Positions 1-12,463 of a stretch of 64,000 bases of DNA are shown one piece after another. The stretch's first letter is position 1, and the number at the start of each line of letters is the position of its first letter. A model generated the notes under the pieces. It worked only from the letters and a program-made list of their open reading frames with translations. It made no database searches and was not told the DNA's origin. Both the position numbers and the translations under genes were made by a program. Source of the DNA: Armillaria gallica (lineage: Eukaryota > Basidiomycota > Agaricomycetes > Agaricales > Physalacriaceae); contig JBANDB010000004.1 of NCBI GenBank assembly GCA_037576215.1, positions 1,364,001 through 1,428,000 on the forward strand, written 5' to 3'.

Positions 1-946
1 CAGTCCTGTTACGAACCCTCCTGAGGTTATGGCGAGATTGATCGTCTGTGCTCGTGCATTCTCATGTAAAATTGTGTGACATGGCATACAAAGAGAGCAG
101 TGGCAGTCAAGATGTCATCGGAACTTGGTGCCAAAATCTGCCGACTGCACCCTCTTCATCATTGACATACACAATGTCCTGCTCTTCTCCAGCTTTTGCC
201 CTCCATCTCCAGTCACATCTAGAAGAAAACTCTGGCCAAATACTACCGAACCTGCTCTTGAGCTTGAACAACAGATGTGTGTTTCAAACACATCTAATGG
301 TTTCACAGAGGCACTCCCATCATGTTTGGATGAAGACTTATGCCTGTGAGACGACACTGACGATATCTCCCATTTTCATGGAAAGCGGATGCTCTACGTG
401 GATTGTGATTCGATTGAGTATATCGTTACTTCATAAGGCATGCACTGGGTGCTTACAATCATTCGTCTATTTCCTTGTTTCTGCTTACCTCTGGGCCTGG
501 TTATCAGGACAGCAGCATGATAATGACTCTGCTGTGGGCTACCTTGTTTGCACAAGACTCTACAGACGAGATAGTTATGTTACTCAGTCTGTGGTGCGTA
601 CGCGTCGTTCCTCCTTAGCCTCATGGGTCTCATTATATTATAGGGTATGCAGGATGATCTCTAGCTCATATGATAACTTGTCACATACCCTTACATCACA
701 CACAACTTGTCATGTCTGAGCATGTCAATCTTGCACAATCTCAATCCATCTCCGTCAACTATAGTCTCCAGGTACTGTCGGAGACGGTGGCGAGGTCATT
801 CAATTTATTGCCTCCTGGATCAACAGCAACGAGCCACTTCCTTATGGCGATGATCGATGACCTCACCATCCACTGCCCATCCATCGGTAGCATCACGCGC
901 ATCCCAGGTTATGGCTGTACATGAATCTATCAATGACCCTAGAAAG
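1..946. repeat. Remnant of duplicated HET-cluster flank (Y-type), left copy
   Basis: Bases about 205-345 match the last ~150 bases of the window (63880-64000) in the same orientation; both share the stretch CTCTGGCCAAATACT and the block GTGTGTTTCAAACAC. This makes the window start a diverged copy of the same duplicated block that runs off the right end. A plus-strand reading at about 125-349 stays open, but no family is recognised and no complete gene can be drawn. I see no gene in 360-946. The block is cut on its right by the E1 transposon. Confidence 0.55.
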
Positions 947-1029
947 GCATAGCACCCTTGGCTGCAGTACTAGGCCAAAGCTAATGGTTATAACCATCTA
1001 TCACTTTGCCAAATTTGTGGTTATTAACC

Positions 1030-1500
1030 ACCCTACAATTGGGCACAAACCCAAGCCATCTCTGCCCTAAATGATGCTCCCAAAGCAGCAGGCAGTATCA
1101 AATAACCAGATAATCATGGTTATTTCTCTCAGTGAGCTTTTATTCATCTAAAAATTAATATTATGCTACAGCATACAAAAAAAGGCAGCTACACTTAAAT
1201 CCGGCAACACTGCCCTCTCAATGCAAGGATCATAAATAATCAAATTCCTGCCCTTCAGCTCAATGTACAGGTGCGCAGACCAGGATTTGAGAACAAAAAT
1301 AATACCTGAAGGTTGCACCGATGCAATGCCAACTGGGTGCAGGCAACATGAGATGGATGCAACACATCGACAATGGATGACCTTTATTTTCCGTCACAAA
1401 AAGGCAAAGGAAAAATTTAATTACACATGGAGAGGCTCAAACAGAGGACCTCGGTGAGCAGTAGAACACTTAAACCATTGTGCCAACAAGTCATAGCTAC
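1030..1500. other. Left subterminal part of E1, no gene seen
   Basis: This non-coding stretch lies between the left inverted end of E1 and its gene remnant. It is AT-rich with short A-runs, and short readings do not match the sister copies. It probably carries the 3' flank of the minus-strand internal gene. Confidence 0.4.
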
Positions 1501-1559
1501 TACATAAGTCATAGTCTATTTCTGTACTGAAATACATGAGAAATAGCAATTAAAAAAAA

Positions 1560-2930
1560 CCCTGCCGCTGTACGGCATGTGGCGGGGCATTGAGGGTGCG
1601 GGCAGCCATGGGGATAGTGTCGTCTGCAGGAATAGAGCTGTGGCTGCCTAACCACGTGGTCAGGGAGTGAATGAAGGATGAATTGCGCTGGTGGGAGGCA
1701 ATAGAAGTGGAGGGTGGGGGTCGATGACCGTTCGTTGGCAATTATGGGGTCGGACAGGAGAGAATGGGTCACTGTTGGGTTCGCCGTAGTCAGTAATGGG
1801 GGTGTCGAGGTCGTTGAGAGCATGGCGAACCTTTTGCAGGAGATACGGGCCAGAAAAGGCAGGCATCGGGATGGTGAGCGGGCGTACGGTGACCACGGCC
1901 TCGGAAAAAAAATGCAACCACAGATTCATAATCCCCCACTCAAAGAATGGGGGATGCATGAATATTTGGGTTTGTAGGCGAGTTGGATGGCGCTGGGCAG
2001 TCTGATGTTGGTCGGGGATAGGATAGGCAGCGGTGAGGGTCGTGGTGGTCGCATAGCCTAGGATTTGGGCACGTTCAATGCGAACCCGAGTCCTCCATTC
2101 CTGCCTCCAAGCATGCTCTCGTCATTGTCATCATCGTCTGTCAATGTCCCGATCTTTCCCCCACCCTCCCACTTGAACCGTCCCGCCCTCGTGCAGCCTT
2201 CCTGTGCCTCCTCCTACTCTTGGGAGCCTTGCCCTACACCCTGCCATGGTACAGCAGCAGAGTATACCCAGCCCTACCTTCGGTCATCGTCGCTGTCATG
2301 GATGCATGCGTTGTCCTTGTTCTGGTTGTTCTACAGGAATTTCACCTGGTATCCTCAGATGGCAGCCGATATAATATCCTCGGGTGTATTCGAGGTGGTA
2401 GAGTCACACGAATCGCATGCTGGATGGTGATTGTCCTCAATGTCGATGCGGGGTATACTGGGTGGGTCAGAATGGGGACTGGGGGCTTATTCGACGGATT
2501 GGCTGAATTTTGGGCAAATGGCATTGTCATTGTCGATAGCGGTACTGTCTCGTCCAGTTTATGGGCCCTCGTATGATTCTGCCTTGTTGGAGGGCTTATG
2601 CGCGGGGGTTGGCAGTTGAATGGTCATTATCTGGGGTCTTGGGGCCGCCAGACGAATAAAAAGAATCTAAAAAGAATTGTAAGCATGAAAAAAATCATCA
2701 CTTACCTTTTTTCGCCCACGAGAGGGCCATTGAATGAGTCAAGGAGTACCTGTTGTCTTTGACATGGTGGCAAAAGACTACGAAAGAAGCAGCACAGCCA
2801 CTCGATCACTGCTTGGTTGGTCAGACTGTAGTGATCGAGTGAGCGGAATGCAGACTCGGGATTCATCCCCCACTCAAATTACCCACTCCGAGAGCCTAAA
2901 AATCTTCGGAACATTCAGTTATCATTAGGT
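1560..2930 (-). pseudogene. Decayed internal gene of E1, unknown product
   Basis: Read on the minus strand, this segment matches E2 (10420-11880) and the copy at 21960-23400. Shared landmarks are an exon with the peptide TNQAVIEWLCC (near 2790-2830), a short GT..AG intron at about 2655-2700 following the codons for a glycine-lysine end, an Asp-rich stretch, and a late block PPFFEWGIMNLW near 1900-1950. Stops and frame changes break every frame. The product is not recognised, and no DDE or RNase H-like transposase motif is visible. It could be a captured host gene or a very decayed transposon protein. Confidence 0.55.
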
Positions 2931-3960
2931 ATTATATATCTATATACATCTTTGAGTAGCGGAATATAAGGGACCATAGATATTGGCTATTCAATGGTAA
3001 TTTCTTCGATTTTCATGCTTTTTAAAGATTCTATCCCCTTCATAGACCACTATGTTGTCTCAAGCAATGAAAATGTAGTTATTTATTCAATGTTATATAT
3101 GACACAGTGTAAATATTCCTCCTGATCCATCCCGATCCACAAATACATACATATATTAAATGTATGAGTTTTCGAATGCACCTAGCGTGCATTCATTAGT
3201 AGTCCTTCATTGACCTTGTTTGCTGACTTTAATATGACTTTAATTAAAATTGGGTATTATAGCATAGATACTGTACTGTAAGCTACAATAATCAATCTAT
3301 GGATAAATCTACTATACATTAACACATCTAGATACTTTTCTCCACTTCACAAAATGTGGTCAGCCCACACTGAAGCATTTCTGTTGTGACATTTGAATCG
3401 GTCCGGGTTTTCCACTTTGCCAGCAAAGTCCGAAAACATTGAGAACATTTTCTCTTGTTAAATTAGAGATTTGCAACATTAAATTAACTTGTAGAAGTAT
3501 CAATATGACTAGTATATGATTATAATGTTTCCAGAAAACTAAATTACTTGCTCAAATAGCCTGAATTTTAGGGTAGACTCACAAAAAAAATTCTAGCTAT
3601 CTGATTGGGAATGATAGAATCCCACGGTAAGTACATCCTGGTTCACCCCGACACATCCAGCCAAAATATGCTGTGCGCATGCAGGGAGAGGCCAAAAATT
3701 GCAATCAAACATATTTTTGGAGGCTACACAATTTTTTTTCGGACTCAAACGATGAGCGGGAGGGCGGGAATTATGGTGCCAGCAACACCAGTGCCAGGCC
3801 AGCCAATTTGGGCAGTGGCAGTATCCTGGGAGCATTATATAAGCTCATCCATGGGCAGGCGAAATATATTTGCACTGCTGATTGAAAAAAGCTAGAAAGG
3901 GCTGGATTTATGATTCTATAGTCCTGGTTTGCAAGGTTGAGGTATAAAAAAAATATGGAT
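2931..3960 (-). other. 5' half of E1, mostly non-coding
   Basis: Read on the minus strand this part matches E2 at about 9440-10420, with shared blocks such as TTTTGGCTGGATGTGTC and GATGTACTTACC. It holds the leader of the element's gene and AT-rich spacer. No open reading frame is conserved with the sister copy apart from short pieces. Confidence 0.45.
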
Positions 3961-4910
3961 GGCAATTCTGCTCATTATAGATGCAAAATAGAGCCAAAAC
4001 CAAGCCATGCTAGCAAATTTTCTCCCCTAGCGGAAGCATGGTAAATAACCATGATTTTGCCAAATCACTCCATGGTTATAACCATTATGGTTTGGTCTAA
4101 TATTACATCTATGACTGGGCATAGCACTGGGAGGTGATCAAGAGTGATCAACCCCTCCCGACCCTCCTGGCTTGTTCACCAGGTTCACGCAGTCGCAGCT
4201 ACTTTTGCTGCACCAGGGCCAGCCATTTGAAAACTTCAAATGGAGTCCTCATCTGGATCCGCTACTTGGGGCCCTTTGTAATGGCATTCCACATCACACA
4301 ATCAGTGGATAATGTCGTAGATCTGTCGATGGCAAAATATTCTGTGGGGCTCAATTCAACTTCCTCATATGTTCCCTTCCTGATATCTAAGAATATGACC
4401 TCAGCCTTGATGGGAATATTCACTGGAGGTTTGGTATCTCCATCGCAATGAATATGAGCGATGAACAGTAGTTTGAGATGGTCGCTGTGGGTAGGAGGGA
4501 GGTTGCTGTGCATGGGTCAAGTGGAGATTCATCAGTCTCCCTTCATTGTTATTGGTTAATCGTTGATGAGCCTAAACTTCCGTGGCAATGGCAACACCAA
4601 CTCAAAATGAGATTGGACGAGTTAACGTAGTAGCACGGCAATCAAGGTGATCATGTGTGTGAGTGGTTCGAGGCACCTCCGTGCAGTAAATCAATTCCTC
4701 TATATGCAAGTATACACTGCGACTTTATGTCTGTGAAGTAGTACTGCTTGGTAGTCAAGTACTAGATGCTAAGGCTATAAGCTGTAGGGATCCCTCGAAG
4801 TGAGAGGGAACGGAAGCAGGTATGATGTGAATACCACAAATCCGTATGAGAAAACGCGAGACGGGACTAGAAAATGTCGCTAGACAGCAATCTATGCGGG
4901 GTGAACGATA

Positions 4911-5389
4911 CACTGGGGAGAAATTAATCAAAGGCATGGAAGAAAATATATTAAAAAATGTAAGAATAAATGCGGCTAGGATTTCCATCTTCCACACCAA
5001 AAAAGAATGTGAAAAGTATAGCTAGAATGAATATTATATAAGTAATAAAATTGTGCTAAGAGTCGCATTTTTAAGGGTATTTTTTGTATCATAAAAGATA
5101 TCATTGAAAATACTCAAACTATAGCTCTATTATTAGGCATTTTCCCAGTTTTTCAACATAATGTGCAATAATACAGCTATAGTTTGAGTATTTTCAATGA
5201 TATCTTTTATAATGCACAAAATACCCTTAAAAATGCGACTCTTAGCACAATTTTATTGCTTATATAATATTCATTCTAGCCATACTTTTCAATTTTTTTT
5301 TTGGTACCAAAGATAGAAATCCTAGCCATGTTTATTCTTACATTTTTAATATATTTTCTTTCATACCTTTGATTAAATTCTCCCTAGTG
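4911..5389. mobile_element. Foldback (MITE-like) element with CACTA-type ends
   Basis: The 479-bp element is one long inverted repeat with arms of about 215 bp around a centre near 5150. It begins CACTGGGGAG and ends with the complement of CACTAGGGAG. It is flanked by the 3-bp direct repeat ATA (4908-4910 and 5390-5392). CACTA-like ends with 3-bp target duplications are the hallmark of the EnSpm/CACTA superfamily; assigning this element there is inference. It encodes nothing and would depend on a transposase elsewhere. Confidence 0.75.
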
Positions 5390-5392
5390 ATA

Positions 5393-6760
5393 GGAGATAG
5401 ACTAAACAGTCAGCAATAGTCTATGAGTGAATGGGACGATGAGAAATTGTGAGTAGAGACGAGGTGGGGCAAGAGAAAACGTTGAATGAGGTGCAGAGGG
5501 TGGGATGTCGAGAGAAAATGTTGTACTACAAAAACTGGTGAGGATACTGGTTCTATACGGTGCTGGTGTGGAAGTCAATGTCAAAACTGGTCTTGTACTG
5601 AAAACGATCTATCCTGTGTCAAAACTAACCTTCAAGTCCACTCCAGGGACTGTCCTATACTGATGCCATACGAAAACTTGTTAATACTGATCCTAAGTCT
5701 ACTCGGAGACTACCCAAGTGAGCAACGATAACAATGGTGAAAGTGAAATGATGACAGCCTTGTAAAAGATAATGGGGACGAGGTATGGCACGGCGATCAT
5801 GTATTGGCACAATATGAGCGTGTCCCAATAGTGTTAAGAGCAAAGAGCGAGTGTGGAAGAACTCTTCACAGTTAAGAACCGTGGAATAACTCTGGTGAGT
5901 TTAAGAGTTGACGTGCAATCGAGATTATGCTGGGGTAAACGGTATATTGCCGTAGAATGGTGAATAGATGTAGTTTACTGGCGATAATTGATGTAGTACA
6001 CTGAGACAGACTGCGATAGACTGGTCATAAACTGGTGGTAAACTAACTAGCTATGTTTTTCTAGCTAGTTTCTATACTACAAGTACGAATTTATAAATAG
6101 TGTAAATATGAGCAACTTAGTAAGGCGGTAAGGCTATAGCTTAGTAAAATCGTAGTGAACATATGGTCCTTTTGCCTTCGAAAGTAACAGCAAGTCGTCA
6201 ACGTTGCCATGTTCGGACTGAAGCCATATGGTCTTATTGGGCAATGAGCGGATCAACAAGTACTGTTTAACTGCGGATTTCTGGGCAATAGTCATCGTGC
6301 TGAGGAGTACACATGGGGGTACGTTTTCTCGAGGCCTTGGCATTGTAACAGCCTTAGTAAACATGGTCTGTAGTTGCTGTAGCTGCAATTATGATAGCTG
6401 AGAGGGTACTCACATCAATCATGTCATTTCATTAAGTGATCGATGGGCGTGTCAACTAGTTGCTTCTGAATGATGCATTGATTCTGTATTAAGATGCTGG
6501 TTGATCAACAGTGCCTTGCCATGATGAAATATGGCAATTATGATGCATAACGAGATGGGATGGGTAGCAAAGCGCGTAAGGAGTGATTGCCATAGGATGA
6601 AAGTGATATTGCCATGTGTGGAATTGTTGGTTTACTGAAAGGCCGTTGAAGGGACGGCAGCATTAATTAGCAGGGAAAACCTGTGAATTCTGAGCGTACA
6701 GAGCCTGGAGGCTCATCATCGTGTTGATCTCGTCTCTTACAGACAATGTCAATGGATGTG
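5393..6760. other. Intergenic, no gene recognised
   Basis: I see only short open stretches with no repeated support from the sister copies. The part at 5880-6060 is rich in TAGACTGG/TAAACTGG-like short repeats. The stretch may be the remains of older insertions. Confidence 0.4.
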
Positions 6761-7596
6761 CCCTTTTCAAACAACATCAACATCTTTCACCCTACGTAAA
6801 AGAAAGCTCAAGCAATATCTGGATACCAAGATCGCAATGGGGAAGCCCTGCTTGAGTACGTCCCTTTTCATACTTCTCTTCCCTCGACTGACATCATTTC
6901 CGTAGACCCTCTTTGTCCTGCTTATTGACCAAATACGGATGGAATCACGTTTGTCCATCCATCTAGAATCAGTGTACACTTTGGACCCATATGCAAACAG
7001 GTGTCAAATCAATGACGGATCTGTCATTGCAGGCCAACGAAGACAAGCCAATCATGCATGTCATCTTCTCATCTTCTTTGCATGGGCCCTTCGTCATGGA
7101 CAATAGATGAACTTAGACCTGTTGTTCAAGGATTTAGTATGGTGGAGAGCATGGTGAAAAGCCATCCCATAATTCAATGGTATGTTTTTGCTCATCTTTT
7201 CTTTAAAATGTTGCTGATGGTAGGTGGGAACCTACATACCACCAGCATGTACTAGGCTAATACCACCCTCATTACAGACTCTTGTTTCTTTGCTATGGTT
7301 GTAACAAGATTCGGGAGCAGATGGATCTCATGACTGATGGTGATCATTGGAGGAAAGGGATGTGAGATGAAGAGATGAAAGCTATTAGTGCAGAAATCAC
7401 CAAGATAACAAAGAGATCTACACAACTAGAGACCGAGATCACAAGTGATGATTGCAGCAAAAAGGATTGTATTTGAACAGGTTGTAAAACTCGATGTGAG
7501 TGTTATTTCTTTCATCATCAACTATAAAAGATATCTTCATGTGATGTGGTTAGGGATTTGTTGTATGAATTTTTTTTTTACAAAGATAAGTGCACC

Positions 7597-8653
7597 TCAT
7601 GCAATAAAAGTTTTAGTATCTGTAATAACTCCCAGATCATGTAGTCTCTTTACATCATTCCTGTTGAAGATTTGGAACACCAACAGTTTCTTAAACACCT
7701 CTCTTGGAAGACTTTCCCTGACAACCCAGCATTGCTGCTCATAGAATGGCTCCTGAAAATGACATTGGTAACTGCCTACCAGTGCATATGAGTCCTCCGG
7801 TATTAGGCATTGGTGATAGGTGACAATCTTGAATGTATGTCTTGCACCAGTGTTATCTTCGACGATCAACTGTCCCTGCTGATAGCTTCCCTCCAGCGAT
7901 CCTTGGGACAATCTGCACACATAACCTGATTCAATACAGGGTCCACAATGAAAGTCAACAGCACTCTCCTTCGAACACCCAATGAACCCTACCCAGCTAT
8001 CGTTACAGTTACTGAGATGTGGCAGTGGCAGCATCTCAGTCATGGCTTGCTTCCATGATGGTCGCCAAAACATGTTTCCGTTCCCAGGTTGAGGATACAG
8101 GAAGAACATGTCCCCCCTATCTATTGGCATCATTCTGAGTCCTGTGTATACAGGATTCGGTCTATGATAATCTGAGCTTCTTGGTGGCGGTGCATGATTG
8201 CGATAGTCCAACAATTTGCTGTGCCATGCACCATCCACGCAGTAGTCATGCATTATACTTGTTACCTGTTCTTTTTTGAGCATTGAGTCATCGGCAACGA
8301 TTGCGCATCCTCGGCTGTCTCTTAAATTTGCCTTCACATGCTTGTCCAAGGATATTCAGACCACAAAGCACAAATAGCAAAGGCACTGTTGTATCCCTAA
8401 AATAATCAAGTCGCTGAGAAGGGGAATGGAGGGTCATTGAATCATGTCGTACACCAAATTCTCTCAGAATTGATGCATTGCAAAAGGTACATTTATCTGG
8501 TCTCAAGTTTAAGTACTTACTGTGTTTTTCAGATAGTTTTTTGCTTATGTGGTGGCCCCAAGAGCCCTGAATACGACTACTAGCAATCATTTCACCCCCA
8601 TCTTGTGTACAAGCCCTCACGTAAGGTAGCACTTTCTGCAGATCCCTCAACAT
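7597..8653 (-). pseudogene. HET-a: C-terminal part of a HET-domain family protein
   Basis: The minus-strand frame 8349-7597 encodes a product homologous to the C-terminal ~200 residues of HET-e. Shared peptides are MFFLYPQPGNGNMFWRPSW, HTFKIV, SYALVGS and NDVKRLHDLGV before the stop. The N-terminal HET motifs seen in HET-e (SHAW, YAWLDVLCLRQ, AWTLQE) are absent. Upstream, 8653-8288 is open in another frame and unlike HET-e, so a frame change or intron would be needed to join them. HET proteins act in non-self recognition between fungal hyphae, but this copy lacks the domain itself. It could be a 5'-truncated gene or one fused to an unrelated N-terminus. Confidence 0.7.
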
Positions 8654-9059
8654 TGCCCAATATGACTACTAGTACTACACAGCCTGTTAAAGATTCGGTC
8701 TATGCCTTCCCATAAATACCCCAGCATAGCCCTCATACCCTGTTGTGACCAATGCCATATCACCCACACACACATCAGTCTCAATCGCTGTTGGGCACCC
8801 AATTATCACCTGTCAAGGACCTAGGATATAGCTGGGGATTCCGTATCAGACCCCATCTCAGAGCAGGAGGGTGCTCGGATCGCAATTATAATGACAACGA
8901 CAATGATTAAGAACAGCAACAACGAGAGCTAAGTTGAGAGCGATGGAAGGGTATGTCAGAGGGCATGGCAGGGCTGTGGGATAGAAAGAAGGAGCGTGGA
9001 GAGGAAGGGTATGGGTGGAGAGCAGGAAGGTTGGGACCCTAAGCTTAAGGCCAACCCAT

Positions 9060-9254
9060 CTGCATTGCCCTTTACAATACCACACACAATGTCTGGAAAC
9101 CATTCCTTGATATCACCCGGAGGACATCCAAGGCGTGACACAGATGAACCTTGGAGGCGTGTTTGCATGTTTGAAAATGTTATCCAAGCATTCCAGGCCA
9201 ATGAAGTTGACGAGAAGGGGAGGAGAGGGTCATTGATCTTCACGGGAGCCACAG
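9060..9254 (+). pseudogene. Short-chain dehydrogenase (SDR) pseudogene, 5' part
   Basis: The plus strand encodes FQANEVDEKGRRGSLIFTGATA up to 9254, matching the central beta-strand and turn of fungal short-chain dehydrogenases just before the active-site region. Just upstream (about 9140-9180) the similar residues fall in another frame, so it is already frame-shifted. The reading breaks exactly at the E2 insertion and resumes at 12464 with the same GATA residues repeated, as expected from the 9-bp target duplication. The gene would have encoded an NAD(P)-dependent oxidoreductase of unknown substrate. Confidence 0.7.
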
Positions 9255-9879
9255 CCAGGCATAGACATAGATATAGACCTACAGCACCTGGTTATAACCA
9301 CAATGGCTTAGGTCTACAGCATGGTTATTTAACCAAGCTAAATTCTGGGAGCAAATTTTGCATTTGGGGCTTGATAGGGCCCCATTTTGGCCCTTTTTAT
9401 AAAAAAATTGCTCTACATGCAGATGTATTCAATATATCATAGCTAAATCTATAAAATGCAGCTCTTTTCATGATTATGTAATCATGTCAAGACACTGCCA
9501 TGGCCCAATGGGGAGGCCCAACCAGTGTATGAGCTAGCACCACATTTCCCGCTCTCCCACTCATCATTTGGGCTCACAAAAAAAAGGACCCACTCAAAAG
9601 ATATTTTTGATTGCTTTCATGACCTCTCCCGACATATGCATCATGCATTTTGGCTGGATGTGTCAGGGCAACTCAGGATGTACTTACCATGGGAGTATAT
9701 TGTTCCCAATCTGGTAGCTAGAAATTTTTTCAAAACATACATTGAAATTTACGGTATTTTTGGGGAAATTTGGGGCTTTCATAGGTCTATTCTATATAAA
9801 GAAGACCTATTCACTCTTTCACACTTGCACGAAGACTTCAGAAGCTCTGTTTCATAAAAGAAAATACAATTTCGCTGAT

Positions 9880-11830
9880 TTTCGGACATTGCTGGAGAAA
9901 TGGAGACTCGGACCGATTCTGAACTCATGAAGAAATGCCTTCAGGTTGCCTCGAAAATAATTTCTGAAGCTGAAAAAATACCTAGCTGAGTTGCAGGATA
10001 GCAGATTGACATACTGTCCAAATATTATAGCATACAAGCGATTTCATCTGCTAAAATACCTGTATTGAATTAAAATCACATTAAAGTCAGTCCGTGAGCT
10101 AATCATCGAACCACAGTAAGACGCATGTTAGGTATCCTCAAAACTAATACATGCCATCTGCTCATCTATTTAGCAAATCGGGATGGATCAGGGGAGCCGG
10201 TTAGGTAGTGATATGCATATTCTTACATATACAAAATATTTTCTAGTACCTCAGCCAACATAGAGGGCTACCAGAGGGATCTACTGTTACAAAAGTGCCA
10301 AAAATGCAGTAAATGACCACTAAATGGCAATTATCTACTATCTACTGCATTCCGATGTAGCACAATGTACATAAATATAACAAAAAGACATACCATTTGA
10401 TATTCCGATGTATTCCAAATTGTCGGAGTAGGTGATTTGAGCAGGGGATGAATCCCGAGCATTCGTTCCATGCACTTGATTGCTTCGGTCCAACCAACCA
10501 AGCACTGATTGAGTGGCTGTGCTGCTCTTTTCATGGCCTTTTACCACCACCTCGAACGACGCTCCACTGACAATCTCAATAGCCCTCTTGTGGGCCTCAA
10601 AAGGTATGTACTTTTTATTCTTGTGCTTATTCTACATTTTAGATTCTTTTTATGCATCTGGCAGCCCCAAGAGCCACAGATTGCCTGCATTCTACCCCCG
10701 ACCAGCCACGTAAGACCTCAAACGAGGCAGCATCGTGTGCTTTCCCCAGCAACAACGATGGCGACACCACCACAACTGGTAGTGATGATGATGACGATGG
10801 TCCATCCCCTGCCATGGCAATGAATATGGCCCCCAACCTCATTTTGACCTACCCAGCACCTCCCACACCGACATCGGTGCCAATCGCTGCTGCACACACC
10901 TTCTGCACACTTGAATAGTGTATACTACATCCAAGGATACAACATCGACCACCATCTCATGGCAGGAGGCCCCACGAAGCGCACAACCGATGACCAGGAC
11001 ACCAACGCCAAGCAGGACAATGACAACGATGGTGGTGGTGAGAGGACTTGTACTGTGAAGCAGGGCCATGGCATTATTGTGGGGAGGGCTGATGCGGAAG
11101 GAGAGCAGACATGGAAACGGTGGGAGAGCTGGAGGGGGTGAGTGGGGATGGCGGGACAAGGTTGGGACGCCGACGGCCAACAACGACGACAATGAGACCC
11201 TTTTAGACATCGAAAGACGACTCAAGGGCACAACGATTGCATCTATAATTATGACGATATGGCCATTTTCCCACCCAACGCTGCCTGCCCCGCTGAACCC
11301 CAACATTGGCATCCCCCATGTTATAGAGGCCCCCAGTGCCCATAGATTTGTGTATTCCCCGCTATTCTGCTTGGGGAACATGAATATGCTGTGTGCAAGG
11401 ACCTACGATGCCCCAGTCATCGGGTGTCGACACCCCATCCCCATGCCCAGCATTCCCGCTCCATATCCTCCCCTACAGCTGAGCTACCATGACAAAGACC
11501 TCACCACCCCCATTTTTGACATAGGGGAACTCAGTGATGAGGTCCGTTTTGTTGAGGATATGGTTTCACAGCCACTTGGGCCGACGGCCATGCCATCTTT
11601 TATTTTACATTATTTTGATTTTCATATCGATCACTACCGCATCTTGGCTTTGTACCACCACCACCTACGTATCTGTCACGAATATACATTCGTTCGAGCC
11701 ATATCCTTCACATCCTCTGTGCCTGCTGACGTCTATTCCCAACATGTTTCCCCCTCCGACGTCGTCATCGTCGTCGATCTGTTGTCGGCCTCGACCCCCC
11801 TGCCTGTTGTCCATGCTACCAGCTAAATCC
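9880..11830 (+). pseudogene. Internal gene remnant of E2, unknown product
   Basis: Plus-strand exons can be followed by comparison with E1 and with 21400-23400. An early exon carries DSELMKKCLQVASKIISEAEK (about 9905-9965). A later one has TNQALIEWLCC (about 10490-10530) and ends at an intron of about 40 nt (10602-10643; GTATGT..TTTTAG). A downstream exon has an Asp-rich stretch GSDDDDDGPSP, and a long open frame 11068-11826 includes EGEQTWKRWESWRG nearby. Frames are interrupted. A 180-residue minus-strand frame at 10839-11381 overlaps it and is probably a shadow. The protein is not recognised, so whether it is a transposase or a captured gene is open. Confidence 0.55.
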
Positions 11831-12385
11831 CCCCCTCTGCTACACCGTGGCCACTTGCTTGGACGAATAATACTCCAAGCTCGCTGAAGACGCTATCTCT
11901 GTCACTGCCCACATCGTCAACATCCTGCCATGCCCTGCAACATTGTGGAGCTTTTTTAAAATAATAATGTATTCAGCCTGTAAAATAGATGCATATTACT
12001 TATTTTGCCACAACTGTAAGGAGTTTTGATGCAATGGTTTAAGTATTTACTTCGTGCTTTGCTCGCTTTTACTGTGCTGGTTCAAGTCTTCATGTTGTCA
12101 ATTTTGCTACTGTTGTTTCGACATTTAAAAAGATTATCCAATCCCATTGTTTCACATCCAACATTTTTTTGGTGCGCAGGGTTGGGGTCGGTATTGGAAA
12201 ATGTCCGGCAATATTCTTGGAGTCAGGTCCTGTTTTTTTGAGCCCATCCAGGGAATATTGGACTCGGAAATAAGAATATGCAATTTTCTACTGCTTAAAT
12301 TTTGCTAAAATAGAATGTGGCAAGGATTTACAGGCATTGCCATCCATACTGGGTAGCATTTTGCTACTGTAAAGATAAATTTTGA
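11830..12385. other. 3' flank of E2 interior, no gene seen
   Basis: AT-rich sequence between the gene remnant and the right inverted end. No conserved reading is seen here. Confidence 0.4.
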
Positions 12386-12463
12386 GCCCTGGTTAATAAC
12401 CACCCTGTAGGCTACAGCATGCCTGGTTATAACCAGGCTGTTGGGCTAGAGCTGCAGCCATGG

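Larger units (their letters stand above)
956..4118 (-). mobile_element. TIR DNA transposon E1 (Mutator-like by its 9-bp target duplication)
   Basis: The 3163-bp element is flanked by perfect 9-bp direct repeats GCATAGCAC at 947-955 and 4119-4127. Its ends are inverted relative to each other and carry two palindromes each: TGGTTATAACCA at 985-996 with TGGTTATTAACCA at 1018-1030 on the left, and the mirror-image pair at 4039-4051 and 4073-4084 on the right. Element E2 (9255-12463) has the same end structure and nearly the same length. The 9-bp duplication and long inverted ends are typical of Mutator-like elements; that class assignment is inference because no transposase motif is seen. Its internal gene remnant reads on the minus strand. 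Confidence 0.8.
4128..7596 (+). pseudogene. X-type gene remnant, left copy (unknown function)
   Basis: This region aligns in pieces with 51178-53060 and 56459-58030. Shared blocks include GATCCGCTACTTGG near 4255, CCCTCGACTGACATC near 6883, and the end CATCCCATAATTCAA near 7165. The plus-strand frame near 7075-7190 keeps the peptide SSWTIDELRPVVQGF, also readable in the middle copy, which supports decayed coding sequence. Many stops break it. It points towards the minus-strand HET remnant at 7597-8653, as the other X copies point to their HET genes. The gap between 4520 and 6760 includes a foldback element (4911-5389) and sequence with no recognised gene. The protein family is not recognised. 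Confidence 0.5.
9255..12463 (+). mobile_element. TIR DNA transposon E2, inserted in the SDR gene
   Basis: The 3209-bp element is flanked by GAGCCACAG (9246-9254) and GTGCCACAG (12464-12472), a 9-bp target duplication with one mismatch. Ends start CCAGGCATAG on the left and CCATGGCTGCAG on the right (complement). Each end holds two palindromes, TGGTTATAACCA and a TGGTTAWTAACCA-like partner, at 9289-9300, 9322-9335, 12390-12402 and 12424-12435. Structure and size match E1, in opposite orientation. The empty site is the SDR reading frame, which independently fixes the boundaries. Confidence 0.85.

Noticed and set aside
7597..8653. A complete two-domain gene at the HET-a locus
   Set aside because: The two open pieces are in different frames and the HET domain itself is missing.
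10839..11381. A 180-codon minus-strand open frame inside E2
   Set aside because: It overlaps the plus-strand exons that are conserved between copies, and its peptide is not conserved in E1 or E4.
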